The position numbers and the translations under genes were made by a program. A stretch of 64,000 bases of DNA from Frigoribacterium faeni. GTDB lineage: Bacteria; Actinomycetota; Actinomycetes; Actinomycetales; Microbacteriaceae. Each line of letters begins with the position of its first letter. The stretch's first letter is position 1. The notes under the pieces were generated by a model, which made no database searches, had not been told where the DNA came from, and saw nothing but the letters and a program-made list of their open reading frames with translations. Below, piece by piece: positions 16,179 to 24,469 of this stretch. The stretch lies in contig NZ_BJUV01000018.1 of the NCBI RefSeq assembly GCF_007988805.1, forward strand, positions 1-64,000. Direction: 5' to 3'.

Positions 16179-16891
16179 CGCTGCATGCGCGGGTCGTCGG
16201 TGGGATCGCGGAACATCGGCGGGCACCCGTCGATCGCGGCGCCGTCTCGCAGCTCGTAGTGCCACGTCTCGTTCATGTAGATCTGGCAGAGGTCGTAGTC
16301 GGCGCCGTGCTCGGAGAGCCACGCGGTCGCATCCCAGCTCCCGACGTCGACGGCGTCACCGTGCACGTGCGCGGACGTCGCCGGAGTGGCCACCCATCGC
16401 GCCGCCTCCTCGGGGGTGCCGTACCGAGTGACCGCCTCGTCGAGCAGCTGCTCCTGATACGCGCCGGAGCGCCAGCCGGAGTTGACCACGATGTCGACGT
16501 CGTCGGCGGAGGCGTCGGTCGCCGCGCGCTGCAGGGCGTCGAGGAGGCGCGGGTCGAGTCCCGCGACCCCCGGCATGTCGACGTCGTAGGCGGAGGTGCC
16601 GTCGGGCAGCACCCCGCCGCCCTCGCCGGTCACCCCCGGGCCGAGCGCAGGGCCGCCCGGAGTGCCGTCGAGCGACCCGCTCGCACTGCCGAGAGGGAAG
16701 CCGGTGCTGCCGGCGGCGAGGTGGCCCGCCCACCCCGCGAGAGCGGCCGCCGACACGACGACCGCCGCGACGACCGCGATCGATCGACCCCGACGGGCAC
16801 GACGCGACGCCTTCCCGACATCGTGGCCCGCCGCCAGGCGACGGGGCGACGACAGCGGACGGCGAGGCGGAGGGGGCGCGGTGTCGGTCAT
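16175..16891 (-). CDS. VanY-like membrane-anchored D,D-carboxypeptidase
   Basis: 238 residues: cytoplasmic basic tail, one membrane helix (about 37-58), a Gly-rich linker, then a LAS-family zinc peptidase domain. Zinc ligands are in SAHVHGDAVD (SxHxxGxAxD) and the catalytic Glu plus third ligand are in NETWHYEL. NSGWRSGAYQEQLL matches the substrate-binding VanY/DacB motif. It would trim terminal D-Ala from wall precursors outside the membrane. First gene of the operon, divergent from the response regulator at 16980. Confidence 0.87.
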   Translation of the reverse strand: MTDTAPPPPRRPLSSPRRLAAGHDVGKASRRARRGRSIAVVAAVVVSAAALAGWAGHLAAGSTGFPLGSASGSLDGTPGGPALGPGVTGEGGGVLPDGTSAYDVDMPGVAGLDPRLLDALQRAATDASADDVDIVVNSGWRSGAYQEQLLDEAVTRYGTPEEAARWVATPATSAHVHGDAVDVGSWDATAWLSEHGADYDLCQIYMNETWHYELRDGAAIDGCPPMFRDPTDDPRMQR

Positions 16892-16925
16892 GGCACCCAG
16901 TCGAGCGGGGCGTCCGTCGCAGGGC

Positions 16926-16945
16926 CGTATGCGCTTTCCGATACG
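16926..16945. promoter_or_regulatory. Inverted repeat between VanY-like and VanR-like genes
   Basis: CGTAT (16926-16930) and ATACG (16941-16945) with a 10-base spacer lie at the centre of the divergent promoter region. They lie about 22-41 bp before the regulator's -10 (TAGCAT, 16967-16972). A candidate binding site for the response regulator; not matched to a published VanR box. Confidence 0.4.
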
Positions 16946-16979
16946 CCCACGACACACGCGCGCTCGTAGCATCGGTGAC

Positions 16980-17678
16980 GTGCGCGTACTGATCCTCGAG
17001 GACGAACCCCTGATGGCCCGAGCGATCCACGACGGCCTGCGCCTCGAGGCGATCGCCTCCGACATCGCGCCCGACGGGGACGCCGCCCTCGAGCTGCTCA
17101 GCGTGAACGCCTACGACATCGCCGTCCTGGACCGCGACGTGCCCGGCCCCTCGGGCGATCAGGTCGCCGAGCACCTCGTCGCGTCGGGAGCCGGCACTCC
17201 CGTGCTGATGCTCACCGCCGCGGATCGCCTGGACGACAAGGCCTCGGGCTTCGAGGTCGGCGCCGACGACTACCTCACCAAGCCGTTCGACCTCCGGGAG
17301 CTCGTCCTGCGCCTGCGCGCTCTCGACCGGCGGCGCGCCCATCACCGACCACCGGTCACCGAGCTCGCGGGGCTCCGCATCGACCCGTTCCGACGGGAGG
17401 TGCATCGCGACGGTCGGTACGTGGCCGTGACCCGCAAGCAGTTCGCCGTCCTCGAGGTGCTCGTCGCCGCCGACGGAGGAGTGGTCAGCGCCGAGCAGCT
17501 GCTCGAGCGGGCCTGGGACGAGAACGCCGACCCCTTCACGAACGCCGTCCGCATCACCGTGTCAGCCCTTCGCAAGCGGCTGGGCGAACCGTGGGTCATC
17601 GCGACCGTACCGGGCGTCGGCTACAGGATCGACGTCCCTCCCACCCCGGTGGACGACAGCGCACCTCATCGTGGCTAG
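16980..17678 (+). CDS. OmpR-family response regulator (VanR/CseB-like)
   Basis: 232 residues. The receiver domain has acidic residues EDE (9-11), the phospho-acceptor in VLDRDVPG (about 51) and the conserved Lys in LTKPFD (about 100). The winged-helix C-terminal domain ends IATVPGVGYRID. The motif DRDVPGPSGDQV is typical of actinobacterial VanR/CseB-like regulators. The GTG start is seven bases after TAGCAT, so it is probably leaderless. The kinase gene overlaps its end by eight bases. Likely targets are itself and the divergent cell-wall operon. Confidence 0.9.
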   Translation: MRVLILEDEPLMARAIHDGLRLEAIASDIAPDGDAALELLSVNAYDIAVLDRDVPGPSGDQVAEHLVASGAGTPVLMLTAADRLDDKASGFEVGADDYLTKPFDLRELVLRLRALDRRRAHHRPPVTELAGLRIDPFRREVHRDGRYVAVTRKQFAVLEVLVAADGGVVSAEQLLERAWDENADPFTNAVRITVSALRKRLGEPWVIATVPGVGYRIDVPPTPVDDSAPHRG

Positions 17679-18795
17679 GCGTCGGGGACCGAGCGCGCGC
17701 CTCCGCCTGACGCTCAGCTTCGCCGGGGTCGTCGTCGTCACGGGCGCTCTCCTGCTCGCCGTCGTGTGGCTCTACCTCCTGAGATACGTGCCCCGAACGG
17801 TCGACTCCACCTCGGGGTTCGTGCCCGGGCGCGGCGACCTGGTCGACGCGTTCGCACCCCGGGCCGCTCTCGCACTCGTCGTCCTCCTGGTGCTGGGCAT
17901 GGTCTGCGGATGGCTGCTCGCCGGGCGGTTGCTCGCGCCCCTCGACCGCCTGGCGGAGGCCGCCCGGCTCGTCGGTCAGGGGTCGCTCTCGCACCGAGTG
18001 GGCCTCATGGGCCGCTCCGACGAGTTCCGCGAGCTGGCCGACGCGTTCGATGCCATGCTCACCACGGTGGAGGCGCAGGTCGAGTCCCAGCGCCGATTCG
18101 CAGCCGACGCCTCCCACGAGCTGCGCACGCCCCTCGCCGTGACGCGGACCCTGCTCGATGTCGCCCGGGAGGACCCGTCACACGACCCGTCGACGCTCGT
18201 CGAGCGGCTGAGCGCGATCAACACGCGCGCCGTGAACCTGACGGAGGCCCTGCTGCTGCTGAGCCGAGCCGGTCACCAGCCGCCGACGGGCGAGACCGTC
18301 GACCTGTCACTGCTCGCCGAGGAGGCGGTGGAGACCCTGCTGTCTCTGGCGGAGAGGAAGGCGATCACGCTCGAGGCCGCCGGCGACACGGCCGTCACGA
18401 CCGGGTCGCCCGCCCTTCTGCTCCAGGTCGCGACGAACCTCGTCCACAACGGCGTCGTGCACAATCTGCCCTCGTCCCGGCAGGACTCCATGGACGCGTT
18501 CGTCCGCATCCGCACCGGCGTCGACGGCGACCACGTGGTGCTCGAGGTCGAGAGCACCGGCGAGGAGGTCCCGTCCGAGCTGCTGTCGACGCTCACGGAA
18601 CCGTTCCGGAGAGGGGCCGCGCGCCTCCACGACGACCACGGCGGCACGGGGCTCGGCCTCGCGATCGTGGACGCCGTCGTCCGGGGGCACGGCGGTCGGC
18701 TCGACGTCGCAGCACGACCCGGCGGCGGCCTGGTCGTCCGGGTGCGCCTGCCCCGACCCCGACCGGGGACGACGACGGATGTGCCGTCCGCGTAG
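17671..18795 (+). CDS. Sensor histidine kinase (VanS-like)
   Basis: 374 residues. Two membrane helices (about 13-36 and 66-90) enclose a short extracytoplasmic loop of about 25 residues. HAMP follows (about 90-143), then H-box DASHELRTPLAVTRTLL (His about 151), N-box TNLVHNGVVHN (about 255) and G-box GGTGLGLAIVDAVV (about 327). The short sensor loop fits kinases that respond to envelope or membrane-proximal signals. The GTG start overlaps the regulator's stop. With the divergent ligase/racemase/carboxypeptidase operon, it is a candidate glycopeptide or wall-stress sensor. Confidence 0.9.
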   Translation: MARRRGPSARLRLTLSFAGVVVVTGALLLAVVWLYLLRYVPRTVDSTSGFVPGRGDLVDAFAPRAALALVVLLVLGMVCGWLLAGRLLAPLDRLAEAARLVGQGSLSHRVGLMGRSDEFRELADAFDAMLTTVEAQVESQRRFAADASHELRTPLAVTRTLLDVAREDPSHDPSTLVERLSAINTRAVNLTEALLLLSRAGHQPPTGETVDLSLLAEEAVETLLSLAERKAITLEAAGDTAVTTGSPALLLQVATNLVHNGVVHNLPSSRQDSMDAFVRIRTGVDGDHVVLEVESTGEEVPSELLSTLTEPFRRGAARLHDDHGGTGLGLAIVDAVVRGHGGRLDVAARPGGGLVVRVRLPRPRPGTTTDVPSA

Positions 18796-18842
18796 CGAGG
18801 ACCGCGAACGCGCCCCTCGGCCCCGCTGCTCCTCGTGGGCCG

Positions 18843-19877
18843 TCAGCGACCGAGGGTGGCCCGGGGGTACTCGTCGAAGCGTTCGGCGTAGAACGCCGAG
18901 AAGCGGCCGAGGTTGCCGAAGCCCCAGCGCTTGGCCACCTCGGACACCTGCGTCTCGTGCGGCGAGGCGGCGAGCAGATCCGCCCGCACCCGATCGAGTC
19001 GCACCTGGCGGAGGTAGTTCGCGGGCGACGCCCCCAGATACTCCCGCATGGAGCTCTGCAGGGTGCGGGTGTGGAGTCCGGCCACGGCTGCGATGTCCGC
19101 AGGGGTGATCGGCTGGTCGGCGTGCGCGTGGATGTACTCCACCGCGTGCCGGACCCTCGACGCCTGCTGCGTGCGCAGGCTCATCGGGACGTCGACGGCC
19201 TGCCACGGAAAGAGATCCAGCAGCGCGCGTGCCAGGACGAGCTGCGCCTCCAGACGGACCAGGGGCGCGGTCGTCTCGGAGACCACGGCGCTGGTCGTCT
19301 GCTTCACGGCGGCCCGCCACGCCGCCACGTGATCCGGTCTCGGCGCGACGGTCTGGTCGAAGACGAGTCGCTGCGGCGGCCCGTCATGACGCTCGGTCGC
19401 GGTGCTCTCCAGGAACGCCGTGCCGATCTGGACCATGTTGTTGTGCCGCGGAGTCGACTCGAACGAGAACGCGTCCTCGGCGGGCATGAGGAAGGGGACC
19501 GAGCCGGTGCTGGTGAATGGCCGACTCCGGTGATGCAGCGTCGTCCGACCGGCCCGGTTCCACGCGACGATGTACTGCCCCGGGAACGGGATCTCGCCCT
19601 GCATCGGGGCGGAGAACGTGGACGTCTGCAGGACGAGTCGGTCGTCCCCGGCGAGGACGTAGCTGAACTCGAACTCCCCCGGTGCGCGCTGCGATCGGAA
19701 CGATCGGCCTCGGTAGAGGGTCTCGATCCTCCTCGTCGCGTCGCCCCGATCGGAGCTGAACTCGTGGACCCGTCGGTACGTGGCCGTGTTCGCGGCGCTG
19801 CCGCCGACGGATGCCGGCTTGATGCCGCCGCCCGATTCCAACTCGTCGTCGGGCTCGCTCGTGTAGAAGCTCGGCAT
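18843..19877 (-). CDS. AraC-family transcriptional regulator
   Basis: 344 residues. The N-terminal cupin-like ligand domain (about 45-190) is of the AraC_binding_2 type, and two helix-turn-helix motifs follow at the C terminus (about 245-335), with ITPADIAAVAGLHTRTLQ and the family signature VSEVAKRWGFGNLGRFSAFY. The start has GAGAGGA upstream. The target genes are not obvious, since flanking genes face away or are unrelated. The effector is unknown. Confidence 0.87.
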   Translation of the reverse strand: MPSFYTSEPDDELESGGGIKPASVGGSAANTATYRRVHEFSSDRGDATRRIETLYRGRSFRSQRAPGEFEFSYVLAGDDRLVLQTSTFSAPMQGEIPFPGQYIVAWNRAGRTTLHHRSRPFTSTGSVPFLMPAEDAFSFESTPRHNNMVQIGTAFLESTATERHDGPPQRLVFDQTVAPRPDHVAAWRAAVKQTTSAVVSETTAPLVRLEAQLVLARALLDLFPWQAVDVPMSLRTQQASRVRHAVEYIHAHADQPITPADIAAVAGLHTRTLQSSMREYLGASPANYLRQVRLDRVRADLLAASPHETQVSEVAKRWGFGNLGRFSAFYAERFDEYPRATLGR

Positions 19878-20280
19878 GGGGTCCTCTCGATCCTGGTTCC
19901 GTGAGGGCGTCCTCGGTGAAGGGACGCCCCATTACTAGACGTGGCCCGAGGGCGAAACGTCACGAATCGATGGAACTCGACTGAGCTTCGTACGCCGGAC
20001 GGCGCGCGACTGGTCTCCCACGACCCCAGAGAGGGGGCGATTCCCGTTCGTCGTCGGTCGTCGCACCTGGCGTCGGAGCAGCACAGCTCCGTCTCGGACC
20101 CGGGGAACGCATCCTCCGACCTGGATTGGCCGCTTCGCGAGTGCCTTCGCCCCCCGGCCTGCGAGCTCCCTGAATCTCGGTGACAGGCGAGAGGGCCTGC
20201 ACGTCTGAATGATGTGTCCGCATCGCGGACCGCCCCCCCGGGCCACCGGTCAGAGTGGCCCACCGAGAAAGAGGACGATC
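19878..20280. other. Intergenic region of 403 bp without a clear gene
   Basis: It separates the AraC gene (leftward) from the holin-like gene (rightward). A hairpin GGGCGTCC (19905-19912)/GGACGCCC (19922-19929) lies in the leader of the AraC gene, and a second, GGGCCAC (20240-20246)/GTGGCCC (20255-20261), lies just before the ribosome site of the holin-like gene. Short frames here have poor composition. The long leaders suggest post-transcriptional control, but I recognise no riboswitch. Confidence 0.5.
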
Positions 20281-20676
20281 ATGAGCGCCGACGAGACATC
20301 ACGCGATACGAGCTTCGCGGGCAGGTTCCGTGATCAGCTCGGGAGCCGAGCGGTCGAACCCCTGTTGACGGCGTTCCGAGCCGAGCTCGGAGCTGCGCGT
20401 GCGGAGATCGCGGATCGAGCTCGCGGGGCTCGGGCGGGTGCCGTCCTGCTGGCGGCAGGAGCGGTCCTCGGCGTCGTGACGGTCGCGCTTCTGGCCGGCA
20501 CGGTCGTGTCCGTCCTGTCCCTGACCCTCCCGCTGTGGGCCTCGGCCCTGATCGCCTTCGCGGTCTTCGCCGCCGCGACGGCGGTCGTCGTCGCCGCCGG
20601 CCTGCGCGGCGTCCGCCGGGGCGTCCCTCCGGTGCCCGTGGACACGGTGAGGAACCTCGCCTCCTCCCCCGAATGA
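20281..20676 (+). CDS. Actinobacterial holin-X-like (phage holin superfamily III) membrane protein
   Basis: 131 residues. An N-terminal amphipathic helix with regularly spaced Glu, Arg and Ala (about 18-53) is followed by two membrane helices (about 54-80 and 87-108) and a short basic tail. The arrangement matches the actinobacterial holin-X family, present as single chromosomal copies without phage neighbours. AGAGGA precedes the ATG. It ends 50 bases before aqpZ and may be cotranscribed. The role is unknown; lysis is not supported by context. Confidence 0.7.
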   Translation: MSADETSRDTSFAGRFRDQLGSRAVEPLLTAFRAELGAARAEIADRARGARAGAVLLAAGAVLGVVTVALLAGTVVSVLSLTLPLWASALIAFAVFAAATAVVVAAGLRGVRRGVPPVPVDTVRNLASSPE

Positions 20677-20726
20677 CCTCCGCCCCCGGACGACCTCCCC
20701 ACCCGATCCCACCCAGAGAGTCCCTC

Positions 20727-21509
20727 ATGCCTCGCAACGCCCCCGTCAGCCGTGCCACCACAGAACAGCGGACTCGACACGCCGAGATCTACACACCGTG
20801 GGCGCGGTACGCGTCGGAGGCCTTCGGCGCGTTCCTCCTCGTCCTCGGAGGCGTGGGGACGGCCGTGTTCGCCTCCTCGTTCCCGGACGAGGCCAACACG
20901 CTCGGCGTCGGATTCCTCGGAGTCGCTCTGGCCTTCGGGCTCAGCGTGATGGCCGGCATCTACGCCGTCGGCCACATCTCGGGTGGGCACTTCAATCCTG
21001 CCGTGACGGTCGGTTTCGCCCTGGCGGGACGGACCTCGTGGTCGCACGTCCCCGGCTACGTCGTCGCGCAACTCGTGGGAGCCGCCGCCGGGGCGAGCGT
21101 GATCGCCCTCGTCGCAGCGGACGGGCCCGCCGGCTACTTCACCGCAGCTCGGGCTTCGGGCTTCGCCTCGAACGGCTTCGGCGCCTCCTCGCCCGGTGGA
21201 TTCGGCCTGGGAGCCGTGCTCGTCACCGAGATCGTGCTCACCGCCGTGTTCGTCGGCGTGATCCTCTCGGTCACGGCCAAGGACGAGTACAAGGCCCTCG
21301 CGCCTCTCGCGATCGGACTCACCCTGACCCTGATCCACGTCGTCAGCATCCCGGTCAGCAACACCTCGGTGAACCCGGCGCGCTCGCTCGCCGCAGCCCT
21401 CTACGGTGGTCCGACGGCCCTGGGCCAGGTCTGGGTCTTCTTCGTCGCTCCCCTCGCCGGAGCCTGCCTCGCAGGTCTCGCTCACCGCGTCCTCCGCCGC
21501 CGGGCCTGA
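20727..21509 (+). CDS. aqpZ: Aquaporin Z-like water channel
   Basis: 260 residues, six membrane helices and two half-helices bearing both pore NPA motifs, GGHFNPAVTVG (about 86-96) and SVNPARSLA (about 215-223). The AqpZ-type context (Arg after the second NPA) favours a water-selective channel over a glycerol facilitator. A 30-residue N-terminal extension precedes helix 1. The ATG has AGAGAG upstream. Confidence 0.92.
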   Translation: MPRNAPVSRATTEQRTRHAEIYTPWARYASEAFGAFLLVLGGVGTAVFASSFPDEANTLGVGFLGVALAFGLSVMAGIYAVGHISGGHFNPAVTVGFALAGRTSWSHVPGYVVAQLVGAAAGASVIALVAADGPAGYFTAARASGFASNGFGASSPGGFGLGAVLVTEIVLTAVFVGVILSVTAKDEYKALAPLAIGLTLTLIHVVSIPVSNTSVNPARSLAAALYGGPTALGQVWVFFVAPLAGACLAGLAHRVLRRRA

Positions 21510-21582
21510 CGCGCCTGCGGGGCTGAGCGCCTCGGCCCGACTCGCACCGCGAGGCCCGTCCCTCCCGTACGCTCGCAGCACG

Positions 21583-22323
21583 ATGACGATCCCCGATCCG
21601 GACGAGCACAGCCTCGAGGTGCCCAAGGCCGTGCGCGTCGCCGCCCGCGACGACTCGATCACGCCGGTCTGGCTGAACGAGGCCGGCGGGGTCACGTTCC
21701 GGCTCGGGGACGGACCCGGCCGGCGCTTCGCCAAGTGGGCGCCGCACGGCTCGGGCCTCGACCTGCACGCCGAGGAGCTCCGACTGCGCTGGGCCGCCGA
21801 GTTCACCCCCGTCCCGCGCGTGCTCGAGATCGGCAGCGACGACGACGGCGACTACCTCCTCACCGCGGGCCTGCCCGGCCGATCGGCCGTCGACGCGCGC
21901 TGGGTGGCCGCCCCCGAGGCCGCGGTCCGGGCCGCCGGCCGGGGGTTGCGCCTGCTGCACGACGCGTTGCCGGTCGACGAGTGCCCGTTCGGATGGTCGG
22001 TGGAGGAACGGATCGCGACGAGCGCGACGGCCCGCACCGCGCCTCCCCGGCTCGGAGATCCGCCCCCGGACGACCTCGTGGTCGTCTGCCACGGCGACGC
22101 CTGCGTGCCCAACACCCTCGTGCACGACGACGGCACGTGGGCGGGGCACGTCGACCTCGACGCCCTCGGCGTGGCCGACCGCTGGGCCGACCTCGCCGTC
22201 GCCACCATGAGCCTCGAGTGGAACTACGGCCCCGGCTACGAGCGGACCTACCTCGACGCCTACGGCATCGCCGCCGACCCCGTCAGGCTCGCCTACTACC
22301 GCGCGCTCTGGAACGCCCTCTGA
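21583..22323 (+). CDS. APH(3')-like aminoglycoside phosphotransferase family protein
   Basis: 246 residues. The kinase catalytic loop VVCHGDACVPNTL (about 167-179) and metal-binding segment HVDLDALGVADRWADLA (about 190-206) align with APH(3') enzymes. A weak N-lobe includes FAKWAPHG in place of the ATP lysine region, and the C terminus (YGIAADPVRLAYYRALW) also fits APH(3'). Whether it modifies antibiotics or another small alcohol is not decided by sequence. TACGCT (21568-21573) lies nine bases before the ATG, so the leader is very short or absent. Confidence 0.8.
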   Translation: MTIPDPDEHSLEVPKAVRVAARDDSITPVWLNEAGGVTFRLGDGPGRRFAKWAPHGSGLDLHAEELRLRWAAEFTPVPRVLEIGSDDDGDYLLTAGLPGRSAVDARWVAAPEAAVRAAGRGLRLLHDALPVDECPFGWSVEERIATSATARTAPPRLGDPPPDDLVVVCHGDACVPNTLVHDDGTWAGHVDLDALGVADRWADLAVATMSLEWNYGPGYERTYLDAYGIAADPVRLAYYRALWNAL

Positions 22324-22332
22324 TCGGAGGGA

Positions 22333-23289
22333 TCAGCCGAGGAGGCGCTGACTGAGCTCCCAGAGCCGGTCCGCCTGGTCGGCGTCCAGGGCGTACCCCT
22401 TCACGCCGCGACCGGGTGCGTCGTCGCGGAACGGCTCGGCCTCGGCGACGTCCTCGAAGTAGCGGGCGCCGACGCCCTCGACGAGCGGGTGCACGGCGGC
22501 GAGCACCGACGTCGCCGCTCCCTGCTGCGTCGACTTGAAGCGCGGGTTCGGGGTGCCGTCGGCGTCGATCCAGCCGCGGTCGATCATCTCCTGCTTCGGC
22601 AGGTGGCGCTGCAGCGGCGTGATGATGCCGCCCGGGTGGACGGCGTTCGCCAGCACGCCGTCGTCGGCCCAGCGCGCGGTCACGCCGACCGCGAAGAGGG
22701 AGTTCGCCGTCTTCGACTGGCCGTACGCCGACCACGGGTCGTACTCGCGCCGCTCGAACATCACGTCGTCGAACACGACCGGCGAGTAGTGGTGACCGGT
22801 CGAGCTGAGCGACACGATCCGCGACGGGGAGCCCGACGCCTGCGCCCCCTCGACCAGGGCGCCGCGGAGCGCGTTCGCGAGCGCGAAGTGGCCGAGGTGG
22901 TTGTTGCTGAACTGCAGCTCCCACCCCTCGGGCGTGCGGGTCTCGGGGGTGGCCATGACGCCCGCGTTGTCGATCAGCACGTCGAGCGGACCGTCCCACG
23001 CATCGGCGAAGTCCTGGAGGGTGCCGCGCTTCTGCAGGTCGAGGTAGGCGGCCTGGACGGAACCGGCGTCGGTCGACCTGCGGATGTCGGCCAGCGCCTC
23101 CTCGGCCTGGTCCATCCGGCGGACCGCGAGCGTCACGTCGGCACCCGCCGCGACCAGGGACCGCGCGGTCTCGATGCCGATGCCGGACGCCGCGCCCGTG
23201 ACGACGATGCGTCGGCCGGCGAGGTCGAGCCCCTCGACGACCTCGTCGGCGGTGGTCGCGGCGGTGAACGGTGTCGTGATGCGAGTCAT
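22333..23289 (-). CDS. Short-chain dehydrogenase/reductase
   Basis: 318 residues. NAD(P)-binding motif TGAASGIGIET (about 34-44), NNAGV equivalent DNAGVMA, and active-site Tyr-x3-Lys in AYGQSKTANS (about 198) are all present. The length and C-terminal layout match the retinol-dehydrogenase/protochlorophyllide-reductase-like branch widespread in actinobacteria. The substrate is unknown. The ATG lies seven bases after TAGCGT (23297-23302, minus strand), a leaderless arrangement. A 56-bp palindrome (23321-23376) lies immediately upstream of this promoter. Confidence 0.87.
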   Translation of the reverse strand: MTRITTPFTAATTADEVVEGLDLAGRRIVVTGAASGIGIETARSLVAAGADVTLAVRRMDQAEEALADIRRSTDAGSVQAAYLDLQKRGTLQDFADAWDGPLDVLIDNAGVMATPETRTPEGWELQFSNNHLGHFALANALRGALVEGAQASGSPSRIVSLSSTGHHYSPVVFDDVMFERREYDPWSAYGQSKTANSLFAVGVTARWADDGVLANAVHPGGIITPLQRHLPKQEMIDRGWIDADGTPNPRFKSTQQGAATSVLAAVHPLVEGVGARYFEDVAEAEPFRDDAPGRGVKGYALDADQADRLWELSQRLLG

Positions 23290-23320
23290 GCCGTGAACGC
23301 TACGCGCGCGAGATCCACGC

Positions 23321-23376
23321 CGAGTGGTCGGAAGATGCTCTTCGCTCGGGAACGAGGAGCATCTTCCGACCAGTCG
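23321..23376. repeat. 56-bp palindromic element, copy A
   Basis: The outer arm is CGAGTGGTCGGAAGATGCTC and its partner ends in GACCAGTCG; one arm base departs from the family (CAGTCG for CACTCG). It lies 48 bp after the stop of the iron-binding lipoprotein gene. Next to it, 23381-23410 is three tandem copies of a 10-bp unit, GCGGGATCGG. Confidence 0.9.
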
Positions 23377-23424
23377 ATGGGCGGGATCGGGCGGGATCGG
23401 GCGGGATCGCGCGAGAGGGAGCGG

Positions 23425-24435
23425 CTAGAGCGGCTTCGACTCGCGGATGATGCCGGCGAGCTCGGTCATCTGCGCCGCCTGCGAGGCGTAGTCGAGGGCG
23501 GCGCCGGTCCACTCGTGGACCTGGCCCGCGGCCAGCGCGGGGTGCGAGGCGAAGGTCGGCTGCGCCTCCAGGTCGGCCTGCTGGAAGCCCTCGTTGTTCA
23601 CGAGCAGGACGTCGCCCGTCATCATGTCGGCCGCGTTCTCCCAGCTGTAGATGTCCCAGTAGTAGTAGCCGTCCGGGTTGAGGTCCGTGTAGTCCACCCC
23701 GAGGGTGCTGTAGAGCTCGGTCTCGGGCTCGTCCATCGGCTTGGTCACGTAGACGCCGTCCGCGTCGGCGTACATCGAGGTGATCTCGAGGTCGTTCTCC
23801 TCGGCGGCGGCCGTGAGATCGGCCGCGGCGGCGTCGTACTCCTCCTTCGCGGCGGCGATGGTCTCGTCGCTCGCGCCGAGCGCCTCGGACAGCGTGTTGA
23901 TGCTGTCGATGACGTCGCTGCCGGCGCCGCCGACCTCGATCGCCACGACCGGCGCGATCTTCTCGAGCTGCGCCTGCTGCTCGGCGTCGGCCAGACCGTA
24001 GTACGGGCCGTCCGTCGCCAGCGTGCCCTCGCGGTCGGTCGGGTAGATGCCGGTGACGATGAGGTCGGGCGCCGTCTCGGCCAGGGCCTCGAGGTCGATC
24101 TCGCCGTAGGAGTTCCCCACGATCGCGGTGTCCGAGATGTCGTAGTCGGCGAAGCGCTCGTCGCTCGCGACGTCGAAGCGACCGAACAGGGCGACCGGCG
24201 TGATGTCGTAGCTCAGCAGGCCGAGCGCGTAGTCGGTGTAGCTCGCGACCCGCTCGGGGCGCTGGTCGAGCTCGACGGTGCGACCGGTGTCGTCGGTGTA
24301 GCTCCACGAGGAGTCCGCGTCGGCGGCGGCGTTGTCGTCACCGCCCGACGACGAGCAGCCGGTGGCGACCAGGGCCACGGCGACGAGAGGGACAGCGAGG
24401 CGGAGGGGGCGGCGGAGCGCCGTCGAGATGTTCAC
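23425..24435 (-). CDS. Iron-siderophore ABC transporter substrate-binding lipoprotein
   Basis: 336 residues. A lipoprotein signal ends VALVATGC-SSS (Cys about 27), followed by a FecB/FepB-type helical-backbone binding fold. Typical phrases are DDTGRTVELDQRPERVASY (about 47-65), PDLIVTGIY (about 123) and LEKIAPVVAIE (about 156). It captures ferric siderophore outside the membrane for the permeases encoded just upstream. The GTG start is seven bases after TACCCT, a -10 box contained in a DtxR/IdeR box (24441-24459), so it is expected to be iron-repressed and leaderless. Confidence 0.92.
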   Translation of the reverse strand: MNISTALRRPLRLAVPLVAVALVATGCSSSGGDDNAAADADSSWSYTDDTGRTVELDQRPERVASYTDYALGLLSYDITPVALFGRFDVASDERFADYDISDTAIVGNSYGEIDLEALAETAPDLIVTGIYPTDREGTLATDGPYYGLADAEQQAQLEKIAPVVAIEVGGAGSDVIDSINTLSEALGASDETIAAAKEEYDAAAADLTAAAEENDLEITSMYADADGVYVTKPMDEPETELYSTLGVDYTDLNPDGYYYWDIYSWENAADMMTGDVLLVNNEGFQQADLEAQPTFASHPALAAGQVHEWTGAALDYASQAAQMTELAGIIRESKPL

Positions 24436-24440
24436 AAAAG

Positions 24441-24459
24441 TAAGGGTAGCCTGCCCTAA
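24441..24459 (-). promoter_or_regulatory. DtxR/IdeR iron box overlapping the -10 of the binding-protein gene
   Basis: On the minus strand TTAGGGCAGGCTACCCTTA matches the consensus TTAGGTTAGGCTAACCTAA at 15 of 19 positions. The -10 TACCCT lies inside it and the GTG start is seven bases further on, so a bound iron-repressor would block polymerase directly. Confidence 0.85.
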
Positions 24460-24469
24460 CTTCCTGACG

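Noticed and set aside
20281-20676. Holin as evidence of a prophage.
   Set aside because: No endolysin, capsid, terminase or integrase genes are near; this family is common as a single chromosomal gene in actinobacteria.
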